A DNA stretch of 64,000 bases from Planococcus sp. MB-3u-03 (GCF_002833405.1 NZ_CP025135.1:2647501-2711500), one strand, 5' to 3'; counted from the first letter of the stretch, positions 37,779 through 46,905 are shown. Notes: generated by a model from the sequence alone, not told the origin. Numbers and translations are program-made.

Positions 37779-37807
37779 CTATCGTTCCCTCTTTCAGTCT
37801 CCTTACA
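37779..37807 (-). promoter_or_regulatory. Possible ECF-dependent autoregulatory promoter
   Basis: Minus strand TGTAAG (37807-37802), 17-bp spacer, CGATAG (37784-37779). This resembles the Bacillus sigma-X type pattern TGTAAC-N17-CGAC with a mismatch in each half. The -35 part lies in a palindrome, CTTACAA-TG-TTGTAAG (37802-37817). Confidence 0.45.
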
Positions 37808-37824
37808 ATGTTGTAAGAAATAAA

Positions 37825-37853
37825 AAAGCCGCCCCACATTCGGGACGACTTTT
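37825..37853 (-). terminator. Terminator after the CNNM transporter gene
   Basis: Minus strand GTCGTCCC pairs with GGGGCGGC (two G-T wobbles), then T6. Confidence 0.75.
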
Positions 37854-37855
37854 GC

Positions 37856-39130
37856 TTATTGTCTTTTGGCTGCGTTTTCGCTGATCGTTTCCCGTTCTTC
37901 AGGTTCAGCGAGTTTTGTGATCGTCAGCCGCTCGATGCGGTTTCTGTCCATTTCATTGACGACTACGTGCAAGTTTTCGTAAGTGAATTCTTCGCCGACT
38001 TCCGGCACATGGCCAAGCTGCTGCATGACAAAGCCAGCAATCGTGTCATGGTCTTCCGGCACTTCGACTCCGAACATTTCATTGACATCTTCAATTTCCA
38101 GGCGGCCATGGCATGACAATTGGCTGTCGTTGATTTCAAAGACCAGTTCATCGTCTTCGGCGTCCGTCTCGTCTTCAATATCCTGCCCGATCATTTCCTC
38201 GATAATGTCCTCGTGTGTCACGATCCCGAGCGTTCCACCGTATTCGTCCAGGATGACGGCCATATGCTTTTTCTTCGCCATCATCAATTTGAATACTTTT
38301 TCGACGCTCACCGATTGCACGACGAATAATGGATTGTCATCCATCAATTCCGCTAAGGTCAAGTTCGGGTTCATCGACCATTCGATGAGTTTTTTGGAAT
38401 AGAACAACCCAACGACATTGTCCATGCTTTCTTCATAGACAGGGTAACGCGTATATGAAGAATCCAAAATCAAGTCGCGGACTTCTTCGTAGGTCATCTC
38501 TATGGAAATGCCGACCGTGTCCGTGCGGTGTGTCGACATGACATCCGACACGTCTTTATGTGGAAAGTCGAGCACCCCTTTGATACGTTCCGATTCGTCG
38601 GCTTCAAAGGTTCCTTCTGTCGACGCAATATCGACCATCGTGCGCAGCTCTTCTTTGGTCATCGTCGCTTCTTTGACGCTGCCTTTGGAGATGATGCGGA
38701 TGAAGATATTCGTAAACTGCGCAAGCAGCCACGTCAAGGGTTTAAAGATTAGGACCAAAAAGGAGATGATTGGCGCGACGATATAAGCGATTTTATCCGC
38801 AAACGTCGCTGCAATGGTCTTTGGCAGCACTTCCCCGAAAATGATCAGTACAACCGTCAAGATGGCTGTCGCCAATCCGACCTCCCATCCTTCCGTGATG
38901 GCAATGGTCGTGACAAGTGTAGGCAGCATGATATTGGAAATATTATTACCGATCAAAATAGTCGTAATCATTCGGTCCGGCTTCGCGATTAATTTTTCGA
39001 GCTTCTGGGCTTTGACATCCCCTTGCTCCGCGCGAAGATGGACCTTCATCCTATTAACTGCCGTGAGTGCCGTTTCGCTTCCCGACAGGAAAAACGACAT
39101 GATCAGAAATAATGCCAATGCTATAAACAA
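37856..39130 (-). CDS. CNNM/CorB family transporter (hemolysin C-like, MpfA type)
   Basis: A 424-residue protein in three parts: DUF21 membrane domain (residues 1 to about 180, FLSGSETALTAVNRMK and GNNISNIMLPTLVTT), a CBS pair (about 195-330) and a CorC_HlyC domain (about 345-420). Staphylococcal MpfA exports Mg2+; the same is inferred here. TTG at 39130 is chosen as start because GGAGGAAG is eight bases upstream and the first membrane helix begins at once; the ATG at 39190 adds 20 charged residues and lacks a close ribosome site. Confidence 0.88.
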   Translation of the reverse strand: MFIALALFLIMSFFLSGSETALTAVNRMKVHLRAEQGDVKAQKLEKLIAKPDRMITTILIGNNISNIMLPTLVTTIAITEGWEVGLATAILTVVLIIFGEVLPKTIAATFADKIAYIVAPIISFLVLIFKPLTWLLAQFTNIFIRIISKGSVKEATMTKEELRTMVDIASTEGTFEADESERIKGVLDFPHKDVSDVMSTHRTDTVGISIEMTYEEVRDLILDSSYTRYPVYEESMDNVVGLFYSKKLIEWSMNPNLTLAELMDDNPLFVVQSVSVEKVFKLMMAKKKHMAVILDEYGGTLGIVTHEDIIEEMIGQDIEDETDAEDDELVFEINDSQLSCHGRLEIEDVNEMFGVEVPEDHDTIAGFVMQQLGHVPEVGEEFTYENLHVVVNEMDRNRIERLTITKLAEPEERETISENAAKRQ

Positions 39131-39280
39131 ATTTACTTCCTCCAGTAACGTACATATCAAATTTTTTCGATCTGTTTCCGTATTATCCATAATACCACAG
39201 CAATTTTCCTCTTGTCGAAAAGGACAACTTAGCTATGCTATAATTTCCACATACTAAAAATACTGGAAAGTAGGGATTTC

Positions 39281-40655
39281 ATGAACGCCACTCAAATCGA
39301 TAAATACTTCAAAGATCACCGCCAGGCACATCTCGAAGAATTGAAAAGTTTTTGCGCATTCCATCGGTCAGCTCCTTTCCGAACATAAAGCCGATATGCA
39401 AAAAGGCGCCGACTGGCTTATCAAATCATTGACGAAAGCCGGGCTTGAAAATGCAAGCATCGATGAAACCGACGGCCATCCGGTGGTCTACGCCGACTGG
39501 CTCCATGCAGAGGGCAAACCGACGATTCTTGTATACGGCCATTACGATGTCCAACCGGTCGACCCGCTTCATTTGTGGGAAACACCGCCATTCGATCCGC
39601 ATGTACGCGACAATAAATTGTATGCACGCGGCGCAAGCGACGATAAGGGCCAAGTATTTATGCATGTAAAAGCGGTCGAAGCACTTCTTCATTTAAACGG
39701 CGAACTTCCCGTCAATATCAAGTTCATCCTCGAAGGCGAAGAAGAGATCGGCAGCCCGAGCTTGCCGAAATACGTCGAAGACAATAAAGAAAAACTCGCT
39801 GCTGACATCATCGTCATTTCCGACACCGGCATGCAAGGTCCAGGGCGCCCAGCTGTCTGTTACGGGCTGCGCGGGCTTGCGGGTATACAGATCGACGTCA
39901 AAGGCCCTAAAGGCGATTTGCATTCCGGCCTTTACGGTGGCGCTGTCCAAAACCCATTGCACGCCATTGTGGAAATTCTCGAATCGTTCCGCGACAAAGA
40001 AGGCGTCATTCAAGTCGAAGGCTTCTACGACGATGTCCGTCCCGTCTCGGACGAGGAACGCGCGGAATTCGCCGCACTTGATTTCGATTTGGAGAACGAA
40101 AAGCAGGCAATCGGCATCTCAGAAGATTTCGGTGAGAAAGGCTACTCATTCGTCGAGCGGACGTGGATCCGCCCAACACTCGAAGTCAACGGCATCACTG
40201 GCGGATTTTCCGGCGAAGGCATCAAGACCGTGTTGCCGGCTGAAGCCAGCTCGAAAATCACTTGCCGCCTCGTCCCTGACCAGGACCCAGACGACATCAT
40301 TGCTAAGTTGAAAGCGCATGTTGAAGCGCACAAGCCGGCAGGCGTCACGGTCGACATCACCGAATTCGATAAAGGCAAGCCATTCCTCACGCCATATGAC
40401 CATCCAGCGATCCAGGCAGCGGGCCGCTCGTATGAAAAGGTCTATCAAGTGCCGACCGCCTTCACGCGCATGGGCGGTTCGATTCCGATCGTCGCTGCGT
40501 TCGATGAAATTCTTGGTTTCCCTGTCGTCTTGATGGGCTTCGGCCTTGCGTCAGAAAATTTCCATGCCCCAAATGAACATTTCCATTTGGAGAACTTTGA
40601 TAAAGGGCTCCGTGTCATCAGCGATTACTTGTTTGAAGCATCAACGCTTGCTTAA
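39281..40655 (+). pseudogene. M20 family dipeptidase, two frameshifts near the N-terminus
   Basis: The ATG at 39281 starts MNATQIDKYFKDHRQAHLEELKSF, then the frame is lost. One extra base in the T run 39349-39353 gives LRIPSVSS, and one extra C at 39374-39375 gives LSEHKADMQKGADWLIKSL, which continues to the stop at 40655. The body has all M20 metal residues: VYGHYDVQPVDP, ARGASDDKG, EGEEEIGSP, a metal Asp in ISDTGM, and NEHFHLENF. The repaired length is about 458 residues. An internal start at 39396 would give 419 residues but has no ribosome site. It likely cleaves dipeptides in the cytoplasm. The promoter has an extended -10, TGCTATAAT, at 39236-39244. Confidence 0.83.
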
Positions 40656-40663
40656 GAAAACCT

Positions 40664-40699
40664 ATGGCCTTCCCGAACCGGGGAGGCCATTCATTTTCT
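40664..40699 (+). terminator. Hairpin after the M20 dipeptidase gene
   Basis: ATGGCCT (40664-40670) pairs with AGGCCAT (40684-40690), with an inner CCC/GGG. The following sequence is only moderately T-rich. Confidence 0.55.
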
Positions 40700-40730
40700 T
40701 GCCGCAATGTTTATTGGTTGGAGGGATACG

Positions 40731-41300
40731 ATGGTTATTTTGTATTGGATAGGTAGTTATTTGCTTGGCACTGTTTTGACTGCACTATGGATAGGGAAAT
40801 GGAAAGGTGTAGACCTGACTTCTTCAGGCAGCGGAAATCCCGGCGCCCGCAATGCCTTAGCTGTACTCGGGCGCAGAGCCTCCCTGTTGGTGTTTCTCGG
40901 CGATTTCCTGAAAGGTTCAATCGTCGTGTGGGCAGGGCTTTGGCTCGAATTCTCTTTATTGTCCGTTGCTATTGCGGGATTGCTTTCAGTCATCGGGCAC
41001 ATCTATCCGTTATGGCGCAAAGGGCGCGGCGGCAAAGGGATCTCAACTTTTGCCGGTGTCGCATTTTGGCTGACGCCCGATTTATTTTTGGCGATGATTG
41101 TCTTGTCATTCGCTTTCTATCCATGGTTGAAAAGCGCTACTTTATCGATGCTCGCAGGCTTCAGCGCCTTTTTTGCAGTCGCTTTCGCGTTTCAGGTGCA
41201 GTCAGTTGTCTGGCCGTTGTTTCTGGCCATTATTATTATTGTAATTCGCCACAAGGCCGATATTAAAGTTTCGATCGAAAAGCGCTTTCCTTCTAAATGA
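40731..41300 (+). CDS. PlsY-like glycerol-3-phosphate acyltransferase
   Basis: A 189-residue membrane protein with five segments. The three PlsY motifs are present: SGSGNPGARNALAVLG (glycerol-3-phosphate/phosphate site), GHIYPLWRKGRGGKGISTFAG (catalytic), and an acidic/basic end. PlsY makes lysophosphatidate from acyl-phosphate in Gram-positive bacteria. The ATG at 40731 follows GGAGGG; an upstream in-frame ATG at 40707 has none. Because PlsY normally lies elsewhere beside parE/parC in Bacillales, this may be a second copy, but that needs the whole genome. Confidence 0.82.
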   Translation: MVILYWIGSYLLGTVLTALWIGKWKGVDLTSSGSGNPGARNALAVLGRRASLLVFLGDFLKGSIVVWAGLWLEFSLLSVAIAGLLSVIGHIYPLWRKGRGGKGISTFAGVAFWLTPDLFLAMIVLSFAFYPWLKSATLSMLAGFSAFFAVAFAFQVQSVVWPLFLAIIIIVIRHKADIKVSIEKRFPSK

Positions 41301-41409
41301 AGCCTATCCTCCCTGCTTTTGGAGATTTTTATTCAAGAAAGCTAGGACCATATTATTATCCGTGTTATAGTTTTATTATTCAAAACACTCAATAGATAGG
41401 GGTTTTACG

Positions 41410-42273
41410 ATGAAAAAACCAATTGCATGGATCATGGATACGACCGGATATGTCACAGAACAATTCAAATCGCACCCCGATGTCTATATTGTCCCGCTGA
41501 ATATTCATTTCGGCTCGGAAGAATTTATTGACGATGGCATCGACCTCTCGAACGACGAGCTCTATGCACGCATGAAAAGCTCGAAAGACTTCCCGAAAAC
41601 CTCCCAGCCTTCTGCAGGAAAGTTTGCGGAACTTTATGAAAAGCTGAAAGAGGAATACGAATGTGCCATCGCTGTCCATGCTTCGGCTAAGTTGAGCGGC
41701 ACGATCGCTTCTTCCATGACCGGTGCTGAAATGACGGATTTCAAAGTGTACACCGTCGATTCACTCGCCTTGTCATACGGGCTATCCGGGCTTCTCGAGC
41801 GCGGGTTGGCGCTTCAGGATCAAGGCCTTTCCGCGGAAGAGATCACCCAGCGCCTTGAACAAGAAACGACAGATTTTCGCAATTTCATCCTGATCGGCAA
41901 TTTGAGCCAATTGTATAAAGGCGGCCGGATGAGCGGCGCCCAGTATTATATCGGCAGTGTCTTGAAGATCAAGCCGATCGTTCAAATTACCGAGAAAGGC
42001 GAGCTTGAACCGATTGACAAAGTACGCTCCCATAAAAAAGCGCTATCGTATTTGCTCGAGCGCGCCAAAGCGGACCACGACCAATACGGCATCAAGTATT
42101 TCCAAATCATGCATGGCCATATCCCTGAACAAGCCGAAGAATTGAAAACGGAACTTTTGAAATTCGCGCCTGAAGCGGAAGTACTAATCGGCAACTTGAG
42201 TTCATCGCTGGCCGTTCATGCCGGAGAAGGCACCTTAGCCTTCATGTGGAGACGGCCGCCTGCCCACGTATAA
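41410..42273 (+). CDS. DegV family fatty-acid-binding protein
   Basis: A 287-residue two-domain protein. Residues 55-72 include KTSQPSAGKF, the DegV signature that holds the fatty-acid carboxylate; AVHASAKLSGTIASS and YTVDSLALSYG follow as in the family. Relatives (FakB) present fatty acids to the kinase FakA for incorporation into phospholipid. The PlsY-like gene directly upstream, which would use the acyl-phosphate product, fits that role. The start codon is followed by MKKPIAWIMDTTGYVT. Confidence 0.87.
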   Translation: MKKPIAWIMDTTGYVTEQFKSHPDVYIVPLNIHFGSEEFIDDGIDLSNDELYARMKSSKDFPKTSQPSAGKFAELYEKLKEEYECAIAVHASAKLSGTIASSMTGAEMTDFKVYTVDSLALSYGLSGLLERGLALQDQGLSAEEITQRLEQETTDFRNFILIGNLSQLYKGGRMSGAQYYIGSVLKIKPIVQITEKGELEPIDKVRSHKKALSYLLERAKADHDQYGIKYFQIMHGHIPEQAEELKTELLKFAPEAEVLIGNLSSSLAVHAGEGTLAFMWRRPPAHV

Positions 42274-42308
42274 GAAAACGCTAGTCTTTGGGCCCATCTT
42301 GCAGTATT

Positions 42309-42341
42309 TTTCCGGGAAAATCCGGAAATTTCTGATACAAT
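42309..42341 (+). promoter_or_regulatory. Inverted repeat and -10 box upstream of the DUF2804 gene
   Basis: TTTCCGG (42309-42315) and CCGGAAA (42322-42328) flank six bases. TACAAT lies at 42336-42341, so the palindrome covers the -35 region. Candidate operator. Confidence 0.4.
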
Positions 42342-42372
42342 AAGGGCATATGAAGACAGTGAGGTGGATTCG

Positions 42373-43392
42373 ATGCAACATGTGGAACGGGAACTTACAG
42401 AACACGTTAAATTATGTGATGCCAAAGGCCAATTGAATCCTAACGCCATCGGCTACGCCAAGAAGCCGCTCGTCGAATGTAATTTGAAAGGCAATTTCAT
42501 GCGCAAGAAAAAATGGAATTATTGGTGTGTATTCGGTGATGAAATCGTTTTTTCCGCCACCATCTGCCATTTGGATTATGCCGCTGTCTGCTTTGTCTAT
42601 TTCCTTAACTATGAAACGCAACGCTTTTTCGAAAAAACGGTCATGGTGCCGTATTCCAGGAATTTGCGCTTATCCGACAGTGTGTTGGACAGCTCGCTTT
42701 TCCACAATTCGGAGATATCCGTCCATTCCATCTATGAGGATGGCAAAACCCGCTTGGCAGTAACCATCCCCGATTTCGACGGGGAGAAATTACATGCCTC
42801 ACTGACAATCGCCCATCCGGCTGAAATGGAGTCGCTGAACGTGGTCATCCCGTGGAATCGCCAAACATTCCAATTCACCTCAAAACATCATGCGCTGCCG
42901 ACAAACGGAACGGTCCAAATCGGGCCAAAGCGTTATGATTTTGACGAAATGGACAGCTTTTCCGTTTTGGATTACGGGCGGGGCGTATGGCCGCGCACTG
43001 CCGTCTGGAATTGGGGCATGGCCTCCCAACGCTCACTCGGGAAAGTGATCGGCTTGAATTTCGGCGGCAAATGGACAGACGGCACGGGCATGACGGAAAA
43101 CGCCTTTTTCGTCAATGGCCGTATGACCAAAATCAGCGAAGATGTCATTTTTCGTTATGATGCCGAAGATTTCAAGAAACCATGGCTGATCCACACAAAA
43201 TTGACTGATGATGTCAAATTGACGTTCAGCCCTTTTTACGAGCGCGTGTCAAAATCGGATGCGCGTCTTGTAAAATCGGAAATTCATCAATTGTTCGGCT
43301 ATTATAATGGCTATGTTCGCTACGCAGACGGCAAGAAATTGAAAATCCACCAATTGCTCGGATCTGTAGAAGAACATTACGCAAAGTGGTAA
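42373..43392 (+). CDS. DUF2804 domain-containing protein
   Basis: A 339-residue soluble protein of the DUF2804 family, which covers its whole length (CNLKGNFMRKKKWNYWCVFGDEIVFSATICHLDY ... YGRGVWPRTAVWNWGMASQ). No function is established; the fold is thought to be beta-rich and lipocalin-like. ATG at 42373 follows GAGGTGG; a GTG at 42364 is part of that site. It stands alone between DegV and a bidirectional terminator. Confidence 0.82.
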   Translation: MQHVERELTEHVKLCDAKGQLNPNAIGYAKKPLVECNLKGNFMRKKKWNYWCVFGDEIVFSATICHLDYAAVCFVYFLNYETQRFFEKTVMVPYSRNLRLSDSVLDSSLFHNSEISVHSIYEDGKTRLAVTIPDFDGEKLHASLTIAHPAEMESLNVVIPWNRQTFQFTSKHHALPTNGTVQIGPKRYDFDEMDSFSVLDYGRGVWPRTAVWNWGMASQRSLGKVIGLNFGGKWTDGTGMTENAFFVNGRMTKISEDVIFRYDAEDFKKPWLIHTKLTDDVKLTFSPFYERVSKSDARLVKSEIHQLFGYYNGYVRYADGKKLKIHQLLGSVEEHYAKW

Positions 43393-43406
43393 GTAAATCC
43401 CAAACG

Positions 43407-43452
43407 AAAAACCGCCTTATGGATGTCAAATCGACACCCATAAGGCGGTTTT
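43407..43452. terminator. Bidirectional terminator
   Basis: AAAACCGCCTTATGG pairs with CCCATAAGGCGGTTTT, with an inner TGTC/GACA helix. It separates the DUF2804 gene from the convergent small membrane protein gene. Confidence 0.93.
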
Positions 43453-43617
43453 CTATTTGCGTTCGGCTATTTTCTCCGTAATGCTGCTATACCAGGGCTT
43501 GCCGATATAAAAAACAGGCAGCAGGAACAATCCTGCGACGAGCGGCCAGCCGGCAGCGCCGGCAAATCCCAAAATCAGTGCTGCAACCATCCAGATGCTC
43601 AATGCAGCTAGTTTCAT
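43453..43617 (-). CDS. 54-residue membrane protein coupled to the GDPD gene
   Basis: The minus strand from ATG 43617 to TAG 43453 encodes MKLAALSIWMVAALILGFAG..., 54 residues with two hydrophobic segments (about 3-20 and 22-38) and a basic tail ITEKIAERK. Its ATG overlaps the stop of the GDPD gene as ATGA, so it is translated by coupling. It ends right before the bidirectional terminator. I do not recognise a family. It is short enough to be missed by usual length cut-offs. Confidence 0.7.
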   Translation of the reverse strand: MKLAALSIWMVAALILGFAGAAGWPLVAGLFLLPVFYIGKPWYSSITEKIAERK

Positions 43618-44324
43618 TTCAATTCCTCTAGCATTTTTTCCGGATAATCCGTGAAGATGCCCGAGACACCGATCTGCTGTAATTGCTCAGCGTAGTCCAG
43701 CCGGTTGACTGTATAGACATAGACCACACAGCCTTTTTCGACCAATTCGGCACCGTGGCGAAGCGCATATGGCAGCGACAAATGAAGCCGTTTCGTTCCG
43801 ACTGTCTGTGCATAAGCGGCCATATCCACTAAAATATTGGAAGCCAAAATCGCCCCTGGCACGTGATGGCGATCTACTGCCAATTTTACGTCCGAATGAT
43901 TGAATGAAGAAATGATAAGCCGATTTTCGATGCCTTGTTGTGCTGCAAGTCTTGCCACTTTTTCCACGGCACCTGGATAAGGAAAAATATCCGTTTTAAG
44001 CTCCACATTCAAAACATGCCGAGTGTCTTTAAATAGCTCGAAAACCTCTGACAATGTCGGAATTGCAGTTCCACCCCATTCGCCTGCTTTCCAGCTTCCG
44101 GCGTCCAGTTTCTTCAGTTCGGCAAGCGCCATGTCTTTCACATAGCCTTTGCCATTGGTGGTGCGGTTCACTTTTTCATCATGGATGACGACGAGTTCAC
44201 CGTCTTTCGACAAATGGACGTCCAGTTCCACGCCATGAACCGGCAATGCAGCAGCTTCCGCAAAAGCAGGCAGCGTATTTTCCGGATGCGTGCCCGAACT
44301 TCCACGATGCGCAAAAATTTCCAT
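43614..44324 (-). CDS. Glycerophosphodiester phosphodiesterase (GDPD)
   Basis: A 236-residue TIM-barrel enzyme hydrolysing glycerophosphodiesters to glycerol-3-phosphate and alcohol. AHRGSSGTHPENTLPAF at 5-21 has both catalytic histidines, and ELDVHLSKDGELVVIHD at 33-49 has the metal glutamate/aspartate; NVELKTD follows near 115. There is no signal peptide, so it acts in the cytoplasm. It begins 15 bp after kynA ends and is coupled to a 54-residue membrane protein. Confidence 0.92.
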   Translation of the reverse strand: MEIFAHRGSSGTHPENTLPAFAEAAALPVHGVELDVHLSKDGELVVIHDEKVNRTTNGKGYVKDMALAELKKLDAGSWKAGEWGGTAIPTLSEVFELFKDTRHVLNVELKTDIFPYPGAVEKVARLAAQQGIENRLIISSFNHSDVKLAVDRHHVPGAILASNILVDMAAYAQTVGTKRLHLSLPYALRHGAELVEKGCVVYVYTVNRLDYAEQLQQIGVSGIFTDYPEKMLEELK

Positions 44325-44339
44325 AAGCCAGCCTCCTTT

Positions 44340-45194
44340 TTAGACGTCTGTCCGGATTTGCCAAAGTTCCGGGAAGAAATATTGATCCAATACTTTTTTC
44401 AAATAATTGACGCCTGACGACCCGCCCGTCCCTGGCTTGAAGCCAATGATCCGTTCAACCGTTTTCATGTGGCGGAAACGCCATTGTTGAAGCCAATCTT
44501 CAATATCGACTAATTTCTCTGCCAATTGATACAGCTCCCAATGCTCGTCGACATTGTGGTAAATTTCCTTCCACGCTTCCCGGACGCTGTCATTCGGCTC
44601 GTATACCTTATTGACATCGCGCGATAGCACGCTTTCATCAATCTTGAATCCGCTGCGCGCCAATTTTTGGATAGCGGCATCGTATAAGCCCGGCGCGTGG
44701 AACGCTTGTGTTAATTGTTCATGCAAGGCCGGGTCTTTTTCGTAAATACTCAAGACATGCTTCGTTTTGTAGCCGAGCGCAAATTCGATCATGCGGTACT
44801 GGTAGGACTGAAAGCCGCTCGCATTGCCGAGGTCATCCCGGAACTCCAGGTATTCGGCAGGCGTCAAGGTCGACAGCACATCCCAGCCTTGGATGATCTG
44901 CGATTGGATGCGCGATACGCGTGCCAATTGCTTGAATGCCGGCTGCAGATCATCCGCATCGATATGGCGGATGGCCGCCGACAATTCATGCAAGATCAGC
45001 TTCATCCACAGTTCCGATACTTGGTGGATGATGATGAAAAGCGATTCATCGTGGTGTCCGCTGACACCGTCCTGTGCAGACAACAGCTTGTCGAGATGCA
45101 AATAATCACCGTAAGTCATGCTTTCCTTGAAATCCGTACGGATATTTTGTTCGTTTGCAGCGGCGATGTTCTGCCCGTTTTTGTATTTGTCCAT
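44340..45194 (-). CDS. kynA: Tryptophan 2,3-dioxygenase
   Basis: A 284-residue heme dioxygenase opening the indole ring of tryptophan to N-formylkynurenine. Motifs [50 protein letters not shown] and [13 protein letters not shown] are those of bacterial KynA. ATG at 45194 (MDKYKNGQN) is preferred because GGAG is eight bases upstream; the open frame runs to 45275 but lacks a site there. kynB and kynU are not in the window. It leads an apparent operon with gdpD and the small membrane protein. Confidence 0.93.
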   Translation of the reverse strand: MDKYKNGQNIAAANEQNIRTDFKESMTYGDYLHLDKLLSAQDGVSGHHDESLFIIIHQVSELWMKLILHELSAAIRHIDADDLQPAFKQLARVSRIQSQIIQGWDVLSTLTPAEYLEFRDDLGNASGFQSYQYRMIEFALGYKTKHVLSIYEKDPALHEQLTQAFHAPGLYDAAIQKLARSGFKIDESVLSRDVNKVYEPNDSVREAWKEIYHNVDEHWELYQLAEKLVDIEDWLQQWRFRHMKTVERIIGFKPGTGGSSGVNYLKKVLDQYFFPELWQIRTDV

Positions 45195-45245
45195 TTCAAT
45201 GACTCCATTCAAGCTCAGCTTGTGCTCGACTCTGCTAGTGGTTTC

Positions 45246-45300
45246 TATCGTACGATACTTTTTTACATTTTTCATTGCTTACTTCCCATAATTTCGGGAA
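45246..45300. promoter_or_regulatory. Two palindromes between kynA and the YusW-like gene
   Basis: TATCGTACGATA (45246-45257) is a perfect 12-bp palindrome, and TTCCC-N8-GGGAA spans 45283-45300. They lie in the divergent upstream region and could be operators; the regulators are unknown. Confidence 0.45.
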
Positions 45301-45340
45301 TAGAACAGTAAACAGTAAAATTGAAAGGGAGTTTTATGTT

Positions 45341-45859
45341 ATGACAAAAAACAAAAAATTGATTTTCCCTGCCCTTATCATGTCTTCCGCACTTGCCCTG
45401 GCAGCTTGCGGCGATGACGAGGAAGTCACGCAGCCCGTCACAGACGAGGCCGCTGAAGAAACGGCAGCGCCGGAAGCAGAATCGACTGAAGATGCTTCTC
45501 CAAGCGGCGGAACTGAAGCAACTGCGGATGGTGAAACATACGGATTCACTGATTTGTCCGTTGATGTCGATATGCCCGATCAGGATGACGCCCTAGACCT
45601 TAGCTACGAAGAAGAGCGCGGCCAGGTAGAAGCCGAATATGAGAACACAGTCGACGGTGTTGACCTGACAGGCGATGAAGCTTTCAATGAACTGGAACAA
45701 GGCTTGTCCCAGTTAAACTTAACGCCTGACACACCGGATGATGAAGTCATCAGCCAAGTCGTCGAAGCTTTCGGTATCGACCCTGGCTTCAAGAAAATCG
45801 AAATTGAAGTAGACTATGCAGACGGCTCCGATATAAACTACGAACAAACAAATCAATAA
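45341..45859 (+). CDS. YusW-like lipoprotein
   Basis: A 172-residue exported lipoprotein. The signal ends LALAAC, with the lipid cysteine near residue 23, followed by a long acidic, Thr/Ala/Glu-rich linker (about 24-65) and a globular domain (TYGFTDLSVDVDMPDQDDALDLSYEEE ... FKKIEIEVDYADGSDINYEQ) matching YusW-type proteins. Function unknown; it sits on the outer face of the membrane. ATG at 45341 follows AAAGGGAG. A terminator follows. Confidence 0.78.
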   Translation: MTKNKKLIFPALIMSSALALAACGDDEEVTQPVTDEAAEETAAPEAESTEDASPSGGTEATADGETYGFTDLSVDVDMPDQDDALDLSYEEERGQVEAEYENTVDGVDLTGDEAFNELEQGLSQLNLTPDTPDDEVISQVVEAFGIDPGFKKIEIEVDYADGSDINYEQTNQ

Positions 45860-45871
45860 GCGCTAGAACAT

Positions 45872-45908
45872 AACTGTCCGGCTGAATCATCCGCCGGGCA
45901 GTTTTTTA
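45872..45908 (+). terminator. Terminator after the YusW-like gene
   Basis: AACTGTCCGGC (45872-45882) pairs with GCCGGGCAGTT (45893-45903), then T6; it overlaps the stop codon of the convergent GNAT gene. Confidence 0.85.
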
Positions 45909-46760
45909 CTGCAGCGGGCGCTGCCAGTATGAAATTGTATAGAGTTTTGAAAAGCCTGCCTTTTCATAGACCGGCCAGGCCCTGTTTTCGATTTCGACTT
46001 CAATCAATACGCGCTCTAATTTCTTCTCGTGCGCTATATGCCTTGCCCAGTGCAAAAAGATTTGCCCGTAGCCTGAACGCTGTGTATCCGGGGAAACCGC
46101 AAGCGCCGTCAGCCACAAGGCCCGATCTTCCATGCTCATTGTAGCTGTAGCTATAAGTTTTCCATTTTGGCGCATCACATAGATCTGGCGTTCCGGATCG
46201 GCCAGGTTATGCTCAAGGACCGGGAGAACCGATTCATCAAAAGCCGCATGCAAAAGAGCAGCCAATTCATCCAAATGCTTTTCTTCATACGGAATAATCT
46301 CCACTCCCTCACTGAGTTCGTAAGCAGGAAGAGGCGCAGCTTCAAACTGCAATTCCTGAAAAGACCGGTTATAACCGAGGCCCATCAACCAAGCATCCGA
46401 TGCTTCGTTTTCAGTAAAAGCCGCGAGTTCACTTTCCGCTCCGCGCTGTTCGAGGGAATGCCGCACGCCGTCAGCCAAAGCTGTTGCCAGCCCAAGGCGG
46501 CGGTAATCCGGTGTGACAAATGCTGACCATTCGTAATGGTTCACGCCGACCAAATCCGCCGCTGCCGCACAGGCTACCAGTTCCCCACTATCGGTGTAAG
46601 CGAGCACCGCAAATCCTTTCGCAAACGGCTTTTGCCATAATTCATTTTGCAGCAAGGTCCGGCATTCTTCCGGCTCGCCGTCAATCAGCTGCTCCATTTC
46701 CCCGGCAGTCTCCGCATCCAGCGGAAACGACGCAATCGACAGGGACAATTCCATTTCCAT
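45906..46760 (-). CDS. Tandem GNAT family N-acetyltransferase
   Basis: A 284-residue protein with two GNAT domains. The first (about 1-145) has AFVTPDYRRLGLATALADGV as its acetyl-CoA loop; the second (about 155-284) has LAVSPDTQRSGYGQIFLHWA and VEIENRAWPVYEKAGFSKLY. The acceptor is unknown. MEMELSLS at 46760 follows GGAAGG; the second methionine (46754) is an equal alternative. Upstream in-frame ATG at 46811 lacks a ribosome site. Confidence 0.8.
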   Translation of the reverse strand: MEMELSLSIASFPLDAETAGEMEQLIDGEPEECRTLLQNELWQKPFAKGFAVLAYTDSGELVACAAAADLVGVNHYEWSAFVTPDYRRLGLATALADGVRHSLEQRGAESELAAFTENEASDAWLMGLGYNRSFQELQFEAAPLPAYELSEGVEIIPYEEKHLDELAALLHAAFDESVLPVLEHNLADPERQIYVMRQNGKLIATATMSMEDRALWLTALAVSPDTQRSGYGQIFLHWARHIAHEKKLERVLIEVEIENRAWPVYEKAGFSKLYTISYWQRPLQ

Positions 46761-46857
46761 CCCGCCTTCCTTTTTCTTCTTATCATAACTGCCCAAAGCG
46801 CTTGCCGCCACCTGATTCCTGAAATTAAGCTTACTTCCACTGTCTCTTCATTTCCAT

Positions 46858-46897
46858 TAAAAAAGCAGAAGCCGGGATCTTCCCCCGCCTTCTGCTT
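46858..46897 (-). terminator. Terminator after the ABC exporter genes
   Basis: Minus strand AAGCAGAAG and CTTCTGCTT with inner CGGG/CCCG, then TTTT. Confidence 0.88.
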
Positions 46898-46905
46898 AGG
46901 TTCCG

